Under the pieces are notes generated by a model. It did not search any database. It saw only the letters and a list, made by a program, of their open reading frames with translations, and was not told where the DNA came from. A stretch of DNA of 37,764 bases from an uncultured Prevotellaceae bacterium (lineage in GTDB: Bacteria > Bacteroidota > Bacteroidia > Bacteroidales > Muribaculaceae): assembly GCA_900314215.1 (NCBI GenBank), contig OMUK01000115.1, forward strand, positions 1 to 37,764, given 5' to 3'. A program made the translations under genes and the position numbers. Shown piece by piece: positions 14,940 through 23,641 of this stretch (position 1 is its first letter; every line of letters begins with the position of its first letter).

Positions 14940-16763
14940 ATGAACGAATTTGTTGAGCTCATCACCAGCCAGGCCGCTCGCTACAACGACCGTGAGGCTT
15001 TGCGATACCGAGACTACATGACCCAGGAGTGGACTTCGCTCTCATGGGCAAGTTTCAAAATCAAGATTGAGCAGGAGGCTCGCGCACTCTACAAGACAGG
15101 ACTTGCCGTGCAGGGCAAGATTGCCATATTCTCGCAAAATTGCCCCGAGATACTCATCTCGCACTTTGCAGCCTTCTACAACCGCGCCATCCCGGTGCCC
15201 ATCTATGCCACCAGCAGCAAGAACGAGGCCAAGTATATCATCGACGACAGCGGCGCAAGCGTGCTTTTCACCGGCGACCAGCGCCAGTATGAGGTGGGCT
15301 TGGAGCTACTCGACGAGTGCCCGTCGCTCAAGTATCTCGTCACGCTCGACCCGCGCGTTGTGCGCAAGGAGGGCGACAAGGCGAGCCTGAGCTACGAGCA
15401 ATTTATGGCCATGGGCGACGACAACGACTTGCAGACGGGCGTCGACGAGCGCCGTGCCGCCGGCCTGCCCAGCGATGTGATGTATCTCATCTACACCAGC
15501 GGTACCACTGGCGAGCCCAAGGGCGTGATGCTCACGCATAGCAACTTCAATGCGGCCATGCTCGCCCACAGCATGCGCATCACCGATCTCGACCCCGACG
15601 TCGACATCTCGCTCAGCTTCCTGCCCTTCAGCCACGTCTTTGAGCTGGGGTGGACCATGGTGTGCCTCACCCATGGCGTGCGTGTGGCCATCAACTTGAA
15701 TCCTAAAGAGATACAGCGGGCTGTGAAGGAGATACAGCCCACCTGCATGTGCAGCGTGCCACGATTCTGGGAGAAGGTGTATACCGCCATCTACGACAAT
15801 GTGGACCATGCCAAGCCTGTGGTGCGCATGTTTTTCAAGCGTGCCATCGCCTGCGGCATCAGGCGCAACATGCGCTACGTGCGCCTGGGCAAGAAGGTGC
15901 CTGCGCTGCTTGAGCGCGAGTATCGCTACTTCGACAAGAAGGTGTTCAGCCGCTTGCGCGCTGCTGTGGGCGTGGTCAACCCGCATTTCTTCCCCACAGC
16001 GGGCGCCATGCTGAGCGACAACATCACCGAGTTTCTGCATGGCATAGGCATCAATATCGTCATAGGCTACGGCCTGAGCGAGACCAATGCCTCGGTGAGC
16101 TTCTATGTGACACCCGGCTGGGAGCTGGGCACCGTGGGCACGCCGCTGCCTGGCTTGAAAGTGAAGATAGGCGACCAGAACGAGATACTGGTCAAGGGCC
16201 CCACCGTGATGAAGGGCTACTACAACAAGCCCGAGGAGACAGCCAAGGCCATCGACCGCGACGGCTGGTTCCACACGGGCGATTGCGGCGAGCTCACCGA
16301 GTCGGGCCAGCTCGTGCTCACCGAGCGCATCAAGGACCTCTACAAGACCAGCAATGGCAAGTATATTGCTCCCCAGGTGCTCGAGACCGCCCTGGCTCAA
16401 GATATCTTTATCGAGCAGGTGGCGGTGATAGGCAACGGCCGCAAGTTTGTCTCGGCACTCATCGTGCCCTCCTTTGAGCAACTGCGCGACTATGCCAATA
16501 AGAACCACATTGCCTACAAGAGCACCGAGGACCTGGTCAACAACCCCGACATACACAAGATGATGGAGGAGCGCATCAATAGCTACCAGAAGGACATGGC
16601 CAGCTATGAGCAAATCAAGCGCTTCGTGATCATGCCGCGCATGTTCTCGATGGAGACGGGCGAGCTCACCAACACGCTCAAGATACGCCGCCCCGTGATA
16701 CTCAAGCGCTATGCCAAGCTCATCGATGCCATCTATGCCGTCGATTACAAGAAGAAGAAATAA
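14940..16763 (+). CDS. Long-chain fatty acid-CoA ligase (AMP-forming)
   Basis: 607 residues from the ATG at 14940; ten further in-frame codons upstream are unlikely to be coding because they run into the promoter. The AMP/phosphate-binding loop LIYTSGTTGEPKGVML lies near 183-198. The motif YGLSETNA and the hinge-region TGDCGEL and RIKDLYKTSNGKYIAP follow in the order expected for the ANL superfamily. It activates fatty acids to acyl-CoA via acyl-adenylate, at the membrane face of the cytoplasm. It has its own promoter, so it is not clearly part of the lipid operon upstream, although it could supply it with primers. Confidence 0.9.
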   Translation: MNEFVELITSQAARYNDREALRYRDYMTQEWTSLSWASFKIKIEQEARALYKTGLAVQGKIAIFSQNCPEILISHFAAFYNRAIPVPIYATSSKNEAKYIIDDSGASVLFTGDQRQYEVGLELLDECPSLKYLVTLDPRVVRKEGDKASLSYEQFMAMGDDNDLQTGVDERRAAGLPSDVMYLIYTSGTTGEPKGVMLTHSNFNAAMLAHSMRITDLDPDVDISLSFLPFSHVFELGWTMVCLTHGVRVAINLNPKEIQRAVKEIQPTCMCSVPRFWEKVYTAIYDNVDHAKPVVRMFFKRAIACGIRRNMRYVRLGKKVPALLEREYRYFDKKVFSRLRAAVGVVNPHFFPTAGAMLSDNITEFLHGIGINIVIGYGLSETNASVSFYVTPGWELGTVGTPLPGLKVKIGDQNEILVKGPTVMKGYYNKPEETAKAIDRDGWFHTGDCGELTESGQLVLTERIKDLYKTSNGKYIAPQVLETALAQDIFIEQVAVIGNGRKFVSALIVPSFEQLRDYANKNHIAYKSTEDLVNNPDIHKMMEERINSYQKDMASYEQIKRFVIMPRMFSMETGELTNTLKIRRPVILKRYAKLIDAIYAVDYKKKK

Positions 16764-16811
16764 TCAATTCTATATTTTTTTATCAACAACCACATTATCA
16801 TTTAGCTCGAA

Positions 16812-17922
16812 ATGATTACAGCAGACCAACTAAAAGAGATACAAGAACGCAAGGATGCGTTGAGGAGGTATCTTTGACATCGACAACAAGAAAATCGAAG
16901 TAGAAGAAGAGGAATTGCGCACGCATGTGCCCGACTTCTGGCAAGACCAAAAGGCTGCCGAGAAGCAGATGAAGAAAATCAAGCTGTTGCACTTCTGGAT
17001 CGACAGTTGCACCGACGTGGAGAAGGCTGTCGACGAGGTGGCCATCGGCTTCGACTTTGTCAAGGAGGGAGTGATAAGTGAGCAGGAGCTCGACGCCCTC
17101 TATGCCGACGCCCTCGACAAGATCGAGAAGCTTGAGCTGCGCAACATGCTGCGCCACGACGAGGACAAGATGGATGCCATCTTGAAAATCAACTCGGGCG
17201 CCGGCGGCACCGAGAGCCAGGACTGGGCCTCGATGCTCATGCGCATGTATCTGCGCTGGTGCGAGAAGCACGGCTACAAGACCTCGATTGAGCACATGGT
17301 CGACGGCGACGAGGCCGGCATCAAGTCGGTCACCATCGCCATCACCGGCGACTTTGCCTATGGCTATCTCAAGAGCGAGAATGGCGTGCACCGCCTCGTG
17401 CGCGTCTCGCCCTACAATGCCCAGGGCAAGCGCATGACCTCGTTTGCCTCGGTCTTTGTGACCCCGCTTGTCGACGACACCATCGAGATTCATCTCGACC
17501 CGGCACGCATCAGCTGGGACACCTTCCGTAGCGGCGGCGCTGGCGGCCAGAATGTGAACAAGGTGGAGAGCGGCGTGCGCGTGCGCTACCAGTACAAGGA
17601 CCCCTACACCGGCGAGGAAGAGGAAATCCTGGTTGAGAACACCGAGACGCGCGACCAGCCCAAGAACCGCGAGAACGCCCTGCGCAACCTGCGCTCCATT
17701 CTCTATAACAAGGAACTCGAGCACCGCCGCGAGGAGCAGCGCAAGGTCGAGGACTCCAAGAAGAAGATAGAGTGGGGCAGCCAAATACGCAGCTACGTCT
17801 TCGACGACCGCCGCGTCAAGGACCATCGCACCGGCTACCAGACCAGCGATGTGGGCGGCGTGATGGATGGCGACATCGACGGCTTCATCAAGGCCTACTT
17901 GATGCAGTTTAACGAAGATTAA
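16812..17922 (+). CDS. prfB: Peptide chain release factor 2, with programmed +1 frameshift
   Basis: Translation starts at the ATG at 16812 and reads 21 codons to CTT, meets an in-frame TGA at 16875, and continues after a +1 slip at GAC (16876), for 369 residues in all. The catalytic GGQ is at about 244-246 (GGAGGQNVNK). The stop-recognition tripeptide position reads Ser199-Pro-Tyr201 (VRVSPYNAQG) where E. coli has SPF. RF2 releases the peptide at UGA and UAA codons. Because the slip needs slow reading of UGA, low RF2 raises its own synthesis. The coding frame downstream is intact, so this is regulation, not a pseudogene. It follows the acyl-CoA ligase by 48 bp. Confidence 0.95.
16863..16878 (+). 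promoter_or_regulatory. RF2 frameshift signal
   Basis: AGGAGG (16863-16868), then TAT, CTT (16872-16874) and TGA-C (16875-16878). The Shine-Dalgarno-like AGGAGG three bases before the slippery CTT and the poor UGA-C context match the known prfB recoding site. It is notable as a strong SD-like sequence in a genome whose start codons mostly lack one. Confidence 0.93.
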
Positions 17923-17956
17923 GCAGAAGAGTAGAGAAAGTAGTACACTCAACACC

Positions 17957-17976
17957 AGCGAGACCGCAGTCTCGCT
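17957..17976. other. 8-bp perfect hairpin between prfB and argB
   Basis: AGCGAGAC (17957-17964) pairs exactly with GTCTCGCT (17969-17976) across the tetraloop CGCA, 24 bp before the argB ATG. No T run follows. It may terminate weakly, protect a 3' end, or affect argB translation. Confidence 0.55.
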
Positions 17977-17999
17977 CGACGTTAAAGAAAATAGAAGTT

Positions 18000-18773
18000 A
18001 TGGAACAAATTATCGTTGTGAAAGTTGGGGGCAAGGTCGTGGAAAATCCCGAGGCCCTCAACGGGTTGATTAAAGGGTTCTCGGCCCTCAAGTGCCGCAA
18101 GGTGATGGTGCACGGCGGCGGCGTGATGGCTACCCGTGTGGCCGACGCCATGGGCATCAAGACCACGATGGTCGAGGGCCGGCGCATCACCAGCGACCAG
18201 ATGATCGACGTGGTGACGATGGTGTATGGCGGCTTGGTCAACAAGCGCATTGTGGCTCAGTTGCAACACCACAGCGTGAAGGCTGTGGGCCTGTGCGGCG
18301 CCGACATGAATATCATGCTCGCCGACCGCCGCCCCCCGGTGAAAGGCATCGACTATGGCTGGGTGGGCGACGTGAAGCACGTCGACGGCAAGGCGCTCTC
18401 TACGATTGTGGAGTCGGGCGTGGTGCCCGTCATCGCCCCGCTCACTCACGACGGCAAGGGCCAATTGCTCAACACCAATGCCGACACGATTGCCGCCGAG
18501 GTGGCCAAGGGGCTTGCCTCGCTCTACGACGTGACGCTGGTGTATTGCTTTGAGAAAAACGGCGTGTTGCTCAACCCCGACGACGACGACAGCGTGCTGC
18601 ACTCGCTCAAGGCGAGCCAGTATGAGGCCATGAAGGAGATGGGCATCATCAAGGATGGCATGGTACCCAAGCTCGACAATGCCTTCTCCACCCTCAAGCA
18701 TGGCGTGAAAGAGGTGATTATCACCAGCGCGGCCAGCCTGGGCGACCTCAGCCGGGGCACCCACATCAAGTAG
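18000..18773 (+). CDS. argB: Acetylglutamate kinase
   Basis: 257 residues with the amino-acid-kinase fold. The N-terminal VVKVGGKVV carries the phosphate-binding Lys8 and glycines. VMVHGGG (about 34-40) is the substrate/nucleotide loop, and NTNADTIAAEVA with the later LVYCFEKNGVL holds the acetylglutamate- and ATP-binding residues. It phosphorylates N-acetylglutamate, the second step of arginine synthesis, in the cytoplasm. Length is normal. It stands apart from other arg genes here except the possible ArgE-like fragment at the left edge. A strong terminator follows. Confidence 0.92.
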   Translation: MEQIIVVKVGGKVVENPEALNGLIKGFSALKCRKVMVHGGGVMATRVADAMGIKTTMVEGRRITSDQMIDVVTMVYGGLVNKRIVAQLQHHSVKAVGLCGADMNIMLADRRPPVKGIDYGWVGDVKHVDGKALSTIVESGVVPVIAPLTHDGKGQLLNTNADTIAAEVAKGLASLYDVTLVYCFEKNGVLLNPDDDDSVLHSLKASQYEAMKEMGIIKDGMVPKLDNAFSTLKHGVKEVIITSAASLGDLSRGTHIK

Positions 18774-18800
18774 TGGCCTTTTTACCGACTTTTTTATCAC

Positions 18801-18846
18801 AAAAACTCCCGAAATGTGTGCTTTTTCACATTTCAGGAGTTTTTAC
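18801..18846 (+). terminator. Intrinsic terminator after argB
   Basis: AAAAACTCCCGAAATGTG (18801-18818) pairs with CACATTTCAGGAGTTTTT with a single mismatch (wobble in RNA) around a short T-rich loop, and ends in a T run. It separates argB from the WG-repeat gene. Confidence 0.85.
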
Positions 18847-18862
18847 ATTTAACTTTTTGCTG

Positions 18863-18870
18863 TAACTTTG
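18863..18870 (+). promoter_or_regulatory. Candidate -7 box for the WG-repeat gene
   Basis: TAACTTTG matches TAnnTTTG and lies 29 bp before the ATG at 18900, directly after the argB terminator. The -33 side offers only a TTTT. Confidence 0.5.
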
Positions 18871-18899
18871 GTCTAAACATGAAAATTACTTGATAGCTT

Positions 18900-20147
18900 A
18901 TGAAACGCATATCTTTATTCCTGATTTGTGCCTTTGCACTTGCCATGGCTGGCATGGCTCAGCAGGTGAGCATCACCCCCGAGTTTCAGGCCGCCGTGGC
19001 CAAGTACGACATTGTGCAAACTTTCCACAACGGCTATGCGGCCGTGTGCCGCGACGGCAAGTGGGGCTATATCGACACGGCAGGCCGCGAGGTGATTGCC
19101 TGCACGATTCCGGCAAAATACGACGTGTGCAGCGACCGCGCCGACTATGGCTTCTACCGCGACAACGGCTACGTGCGCGATTTCTCGTGTGGCCTGGTGG
19201 CCGTGGCTAGGGAGGTGTCGGGCGCGACGCAGAGCTTTGACCGCCAGCTCAAGTGGGGCTATATGGATGCCACGGGCCGGCTGGTGGTCGACTACATCTA
19301 CGACGATGCGGCCGACTTCAGCGAGGGCCTGGCCTATGTGGCTTGCGACACCTATCGGGGCTATATCGACACCCAGGGCAACCGCGTGATCGACGTGTCG
19401 CGATACGACGACAATGGCGGGTCGAGCCACTCCTTCCACAATGGCTTGGCACTTGTGGCCAAGGCCAACGACGATGGCGTGAAATTTGGCTACATCGATC
19501 ACCAGGGCCGTGAGGTGGTGCCTTGCACCTACGACGACGCGCAAGATTATAGCGAGGGCCTGGCCTCGGTGGGAGCCTTCAAGGAGGATGACGCCGACGA
19601 TATGTTCCCCTACGTCTACAGTTTCATCAACGTGCAGGGCCAGCCGGTATTCACCCTCAAGCAGGGCTTGAAGCCGGGCCAATTTCACAACGGCATGGCA
19701 TCGGTCACCACCGACGCGCGCCAGTATGGCTTCATCGACACCACCGGGACGCAGGTGGTGCCCATGCGCTACGCCACAGCCGAGGTGGCCATGGAGCGGT
19801 TTATGGCCGACTTCAACGAGGACTTCGCCCTGGTGGGCGACGAGGCTACCATGGGCGACACGGCCCACACCACATTCCACTTGCTTGGCAAGAATGGGGT
19901 GCTCTCAACCCGCGCTTTCGACAGCAACGTGCACCAGGGTCTGGTCCTGGTCGACGATGGCTCTAAGTTTGGCTTTGCCCGCCCCGACGGCACGATCGCC
20001 ATTCCCTGCCAATATGATTACACCCAGCCCTGTGTGACCGGCGAGCTGCTCAACGCCAGCTACGTCTTCAACGAGGGCGTGGCCGCCGTGCGCAAGGCTG
20101 GCCATTGGGGCTACATCGACGCCCAAGGCAACTCCACCTTCAAGTGA
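18900..20147 (+). CDS. Exported WG-repeat protein
   Basis: 415 residues. The signal peptide is about 1-20 (KRISLFLICAFALAMAGMAQ). The mature chain consists of WG repeats: KWGYIDTAGREV, KWGYMDATGRLV, YRGYIDTQGNRV, KFGYIDHQGREV, QYGFIDTTGTQV, KFGFARPDGTIA and HWGYIDAQGNST, each followed by a (Y)DDAxDFSEGLA-like half. Such proteins form beta-rich surface or periplasmic modules of unknown function, perhaps binding peptides or glycans. The repeats are spaced unevenly (about 35-60 residues). It is a single-gene unit bounded by a terminator upstream and an inverted-repeat element downstream. Confidence 0.88.
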   Translation: MKRISLFLICAFALAMAGMAQQVSITPEFQAAVAKYDIVQTFHNGYAAVCRDGKWGYIDTAGREVIACTIPAKYDVCSDRADYGFYRDNGYVRDFSCGLVAVAREVSGATQSFDRQLKWGYMDATGRLVVDYIYDDAADFSEGLAYVACDTYRGYIDTQGNRVIDVSRYDDNGGSSHSFHNGLALVAKANDDGVKFGYIDHQGREVVPCTYDDAQDYSEGLASVGAFKEDDADDMFPYVYSFINVQGQPVFTLKQGLKPGQFHNGMASVTTDARQYGFIDTTGTQVVPMRYATAEVAMERFMADFNEDFALVGDEATMGDTAHTTFHLLGKNGVLSTRAFDSNVHQGLVLVDDGSKFGFARPDGTIAIPCQYDYTQPCVTGELLNASYVFNEGVAAVRKAGHWGYIDAQGNSTFK

Positions 20148-20175
20148 TTGTCTTACTCGACTGTTTTACCTGCTT

Positions 20176-20280
20176 GTAGGGGTCGGTCTTGTGCCGGCCC
20201 ACAACAATGTCACATCCTATTTTGTTGATTATTAATAGGATGGAACAGTATCGGTGGGCCGACACAAGATCGGCCCCTGC
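20176..20280. repeat. Long inverted-repeat element (MITE/REP-like), copy A
   Basis: A 27-base left arm (20176-20202, starting GTAGGGGTCGGTCTTG) pairs with the right arm (20254-20280, starting GTGGGCCGACACAAG) at 23 of 27 positions, and three of the four differences can pair as wobble. Inside, CATCCTATT (20213-20221) pairs exactly with AATAGGATG (20234-20242). The element carries no gene and sits between the convergent WG-repeat and asd genes, where it could end transcription from both sides. A diverged copy lies at 30266-30357. Confidence 0.75.
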
Positions 20281-20398
20281 AGGTTTGCATTAGTGCGTTT
20301 TGTATTAGCGCGTTTTGAGGGCATGTAAAAAAAACGAGGGCTGGCCGCTGTGTTGCAGGGGTCAGCCCTTTGTGGCTATCAAGCCGCTGTGTGGGCCA

Positions 20399-21409
20399 CT
20401 ATATGCAGTGCTGCTGGAGCAGGTATTGGCCTATCTGCACGGCGTTGAGGGCAGCGCCTTTCTTGATTTGGTCGCCCACGATCCAGAAGGTGAGTCCGTT
20501 GTCGCTGCTCAGGTCCTCGCGTATGCGTCCCACATACACGGGGTCCTTGTGGTTCACATAGAGGGGCATGGGGTACTGGTTGGTGTAGGGATTGTCGAGC
20601 ACCACCAGGCCGGGCGCGCTCATAAAGGCGCGGCGGGCTTCGTCGGGGGTTATGGGGCGCTCGGTCTCAATCCATATTGCCTCGCTGTGGGAACGCATCA
20701 CGGGCACGCGCACGCAGGTGGCGCTCACGCGCACGTCGCTGTGCATGATTTTGCGGGTCTCGTTATACATCTTCTCCTCCTCACGGGTGTAGCCGTTGGG
20801 CTGGAACACGTCGATATGGGGTATCACGTTGTAGGCTAGCTGGTGCTGGAAGTGGCGCACGGTGATCTCGTCGTGGTTGAAGGCAATCTCGGCGTGCTGC
20901 AGGGCCAGCTCGTCCATGGCCTCAAGGCCGGCGCCGCTGGCTGCCTGATAGGTGGCCACCTGTATGTTTTTGATGTGCGAGAGCCTCTCGAGGGGCTTCA
21001 GGGCCACCACCATGAGTATGGTGGTGCAGTTGGGGTTGGCGATGATGCGGCGTGGGGCGTTGAGGGCATCCTCGGGGTTTACCTCGGGCACCACCAGGGG
21101 CACGTCGGCGTCCATGCGGAACTGGCTGGAGTTGTCAATCATGATGCAACCATATTTTGTGATGGTGGGGGCAAACTCCCGGGCGGTGTTGGCACCGGCC
21201 GATACAAAGGCGATGTCGATATCCTTGAAGTCGTCGTTGTGGCGCAACAGCTGCACCACGTAGTCCTTGCCGCGGAATGTGAATATGCGCCCTGCACTGC
21301 GCTCCGAGCCGAAGAGCACAAGTTCGTCGACGGGGAAATTCTGCTCATCGAGCACCTTCATGAATTCTTGTCCTACTGCGCCGCTGGCGCCTACAATTGC
21401 TACTCTCAT
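20399..21409 (-). CDS. asd: Aspartate-semialdehyde dehydrogenase
   Basis: 336 residues. The NADP-binding N-terminus is [16 protein letters not shown]. The catalytic Cys128 is in [10 protein letters not shown], and the C-terminal half carries the conserved His in [10 protein letters not shown]. It reduces aspartyl phosphate to the semialdehyde, the branch point for lysine/diaminopimelate, threonine and methionine, in the cytoplasm. The length and motifs match the bacterial enzyme. It lies 67 bp downstream of a glycosyltransferase on the same strand with no clear promoter between, so it may share a transcript. Confidence 0.95.
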   Translation of the reverse strand: MRVAIVGASGAVGQEFMKVLDEQNFPVDELVLFGSERSAGRIFTFRGKDYVVQLLRHNDDFKDIDIAFVSAGANTAREFAPTITKYGCIMIDNSSQFRMDADVPLVVPEVNPEDALNAPRRIIANPNCTTILMVVALKPLERLSHIKNIQVATYQAASGAGLEAMDELALQHAEIAFNHDEITVRHFQHQLAYNVIPHIDVFQPNGYTREEEKMYNETRKIMHSDVRVSATCVRVPVMRSHSEAIWIETERPITPDEARRAFMSAPGLVVLDNPYTNQYPMPLYVNHKDPVYVGRIREDLSSDNGLTFWIVGDQIKKGAALNAVQIGQYLLQQHCI

Positions 21410-21476
21410 TTTAATTCCTATTTTAAAAAACTGAAACTTCTTTTGAAATATATATATATGTGTGTGTAATCTTGTG

Positions 21477-22406
21477 TTATATCACAATTCTCGCTATCTG
21501 GCCCGCGCCACGCTTGCCGCTCTTGATGCGGCGGTAGAGCAGGGGGGTGGCTATGCGCGCGAGCCAGCGGCGGCTCATGCGCTTGTAGGCCGCTTGATAC
21601 AGCTCTTGGGCCCAGTCGTCGTGCCCCTCGCGGCTGTAGTGGGCGGCAAGCACCACGCGCTTGTAGTCGAGCAGGCGCAGGTAGCGCTCCCGCTGGCGCA
21701 GGTCGCTCTTGGCTATCTCTTGCTCCACCTGGTCGATCACTTGCTCCCACTGGCCGCGCTTAGAGCCAAAGCTGGTGCCGGTGATCGACTGCTCGCCGCT
21801 CTCGTTGATGGTCACCAGTGTATGGTCGATAAAGGCCATGCGGGGCCGCTTGAGCAGCAGGCGCACGCCCATCTCCCAATCGTTCCAGCCAGGCAGGTTC
21901 TCGTCCCACAGGCCTGCCTCGGCGGCCAGCTCGCTGCGCACGCAGTAGCGCTGGGTGGCGAGGATGCTGTGGATGATTTGGTTGGCCATCAGGTCGCGGG
22001 TGGCAAATGCCAGACTGCGGTAGCTGCCGTCGGCCTTGTGCAGGCGTGCCTTCACCGCCACGATGTCGTGGCCGGGGCACCGGGCCATGTATTGCTCGGC
22101 CAGGGTGGGGGCCATCTCGTCGTCGCTGTCAAAAAACATCACCCACCGGCCTGTGGCCTCGGCAAAGCCGCGGTTGCGGGCGGCGCCTGCCGTGTGATGC
22201 TCTTCTTGCACCACCACCACCTCGAGGTCGCTGGCGGCATGCCGCGCCCTGAAGTCGTTGAGCACCTGCAGGGTATTGTCGGTGCTGCAGTTGTCGACGA
22301 GCACCACCTGCAAGGGGCGATAGGTCTGTGCAAGCACCGAGGCAAGGGTGCGTTGCACCACTTGCGCGCGGTTGTAAACAGGTATGACAATCGATAGTTC
22401 TACCAT
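21477..22406 (-). CDS. Glycosyltransferase family 2
   Basis: The start is set at the ATG at 22406 ([13 protein letters not shown]), giving 309 residues; four more codons upstream would reach 22418. GT-A fold features: the nucleotide-binding opening, VDNCSTDNT, and the metal-binding DSDDE in [10 protein letters not shown]. Such enzymes transfer a sugar from a nucleotide donor to a glycan or lipid acceptor at the cytoplasmic membrane face. The C-terminal part (about 230-309) is basic and helical without clear membrane segments. It is divergent from another glycosyltransferase 62 bp away, suggesting shared control and perhaps the same glycan. Confidence 0.87.
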   Translation of the reverse strand: MVELSIVIPVYNRAQVVQRTLASVLAQTYRPLQVVLVDNCSTDNTLQVLNDFRARHAASDLEVVVVQEEHHTAGAARNRGFAEATGRWVMFFDSDDEMAPTLAEQYMARCPGHDIVAVKARLHKADGSYRSLAFATRDLMANQIIHSILATQRYCVRSELAAEAGLWDENLPGWNDWEMGVRLLLKRPRMAFIDHTLVTINESGEQSITGTSFGSKRGQWEQVIDQVEQEIAKSDLRQRERYLRLLDYKRVVLAAHYSREGHDDWAQELYQAAYKRMSRRWLARIATPLLYRRIKSGKRGAGQIARIVI

Positions 22407-22432
22407 AATTGCGAACAAAATTACTCCATTTC

Positions 22433-22463
22433 TTGAAGATAAGCAAAATTTATTCTATCTTTG
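22433..22463 (+). promoter_or_regulatory. Promoter of the family-1-like glycosyltransferase
   Basis: TTG (22433-22435), a 20-bp spacer and TATCTTTG (22456-22463). The -7 box ends five bases before the ATG at 22469, so the expected transcript start is at the start codon itself. Confidence 0.6.
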
Positions 22464-22468
22464 AACTG

Positions 22469-23584
22469 ATGAAAGTACTTTTCCTAGGTGATGCAAGCAA
22501 TATGCACAACTGTCTGGCTCAAGAGCTGCGGCGCATGGGCCACACGGCTGTGGTGGCCTCTAATGGCTCGCACTGGATGCGCACCGAGCGCGACATCGAC
22601 TTCACCCGCGGCCCGGGCAAGCTGGGGGCTGTGAACTATGTGCTCAAGCTGCTGCGCAACCTGCCCAAGATGCAGGGCTACGACGTGGTGGAGCTGTGCG
22701 GCCCCATCTTCCTGGAGCTCAAGCCGTGGCGACTGCGCCCCATTTTTGATTACCTCAAGCGCCACAATCGCCGCATCGTGCTCTCGGCCTTGAATACCGA
22801 CTACCTGTACTACACCGCCTGCCACGATGGCCACACCTATCGCTACAGCGACTACATGGTGGGCAGCGAGCCATCGCCCTATGTGAACTCGAGCGAATAC
22901 ATCAGGCAGCACCAGGCCAACTGGAAGCAGCCCTACATGCGCGAGCACTTCGACTACATCAAGCACGGCATCGATGGCGCCGTGGCTTGCCTGTGGGAGT
23001 ACTATGCCGCCTATAAGCCCGTGCTGGGCGACAAGGTGGTGTATGCCGGCATCCCTATCGACACGCGCAGCATCGAGCCGCATTTCATCAATGAGACTCC
23101 CGAGCGGGTGCGCTTCTTCATAGGCATTCAGCGCGACCGCAATGTGATCAAGGGCACCGACCGCCTGCTTGCCGCGCTCAAGCGTGTGCACAACCGCTAT
23201 CCCCGGGAGTGCGAAATGGAGGTGGTGGAGAGCTTGCCCTATGCCGAATATGTGGAGCGCATGAGCCGCAGCCATGTGATTCTCGACCAGCTCTACAGCT
23301 ACACGCCTGCCACCAATGCCTTGCTGGCCATGGCGCGTGGCATGGTGGCTGTGTCGGGCGCCGAGCCCGAGTACTACGACCTGATAGGGGAGCGCGACAA
23401 TCACCCCATCATCAATGTTGTGCCCACCCGCGAGGGCGACATCGACGAGAAGCTGGAGTGGATTGTGACCCACCGCGACCGTCTGCCGCAGCTCAGCCGC
23501 CAGAGCCGTGCCTTTGTAGAAAAACATAACGCCGCGCCAGTGGTGGCGCAGCGTTACTTATCGTTCTGGAACAGCCTGCTGTAG
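22469..23584 (+). CDS. Glycosyltransferase, GT-B type (family 1/4-like)
   Basis: 371 residues from the ATG at 22469; a 20-codon upstream extension overlaps the promoter and lacks family-like sequence. The N-terminus MKVLFLGDASNMHNCLAQEL is the first Rossmann strand of a GT-B enzyme. The C-terminal half holds FFIGIQRDRNVIKGTDRLL and the donor-site stretch GAEPEYYDLIGERDNHPIIN, near the usual acidic E-x7-E area. It probably adds a sugar to a surface glycan or lipid in the cytoplasm. It converges with the thioredoxin-fold lipoprotein gene and is divergent from a family 2 enzyme. Confidence 0.82.
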   Translation: MKVLFLGDASNMHNCLAQELRRMGHTAVVASNGSHWMRTERDIDFTRGPGKLGAVNYVLKLLRNLPKMQGYDVVELCGPIFLELKPWRLRPIFDYLKRHNRRIVLSALNTDYLYYTACHDGHTYRYSDYMVGSEPSPYVNSSEYIRQHQANWKQPYMREHFDYIKHGIDGAVACLWEYYAAYKPVLGDKVVYAGIPIDTRSIEPHFINETPERVRFFIGIQRDRNVIKGTDRLLAALKRVHNRYPRECEMEVVESLPYAEYVERMSRSHVILDQLYSYTPATNALLAMARGMVAVSGAEPEYYDLIGERDNHPIINVVPTREGDIDEKLEWIVTHRDRLPQLSRQSRAFVEKHNAAPVVAQRYLSFWNSLL

Positions 23585-23588
23585 AGCG

Positions 23589-23640
23589 GCGCGTTGTGGC
23601 ACGCTCACGCGCACGCAGGCTTCTTCTTCTCTCTCTCTCT
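23589..23640. terminator. Possible terminator between convergent genes
   Basis: GCGCGT (23589-23594) pairs with ACGCGC (23607-23612) and a long pyrimidine tract (TTCTTCTTCTCTCTCTC) follows on the plus strand. The tail is not pure T, so strength is uncertain. Confidence 0.35.
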
Positions 23641-23641
23641 A

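Noticed and set aside
16875-16877. In-frame TGA early in prfB, as if the gene were broken
   Set aside because: The surrounding AGGAGG-TAT-CTT-TGA-C is the standard RF2 recoding site and the rest of the frame is intact.
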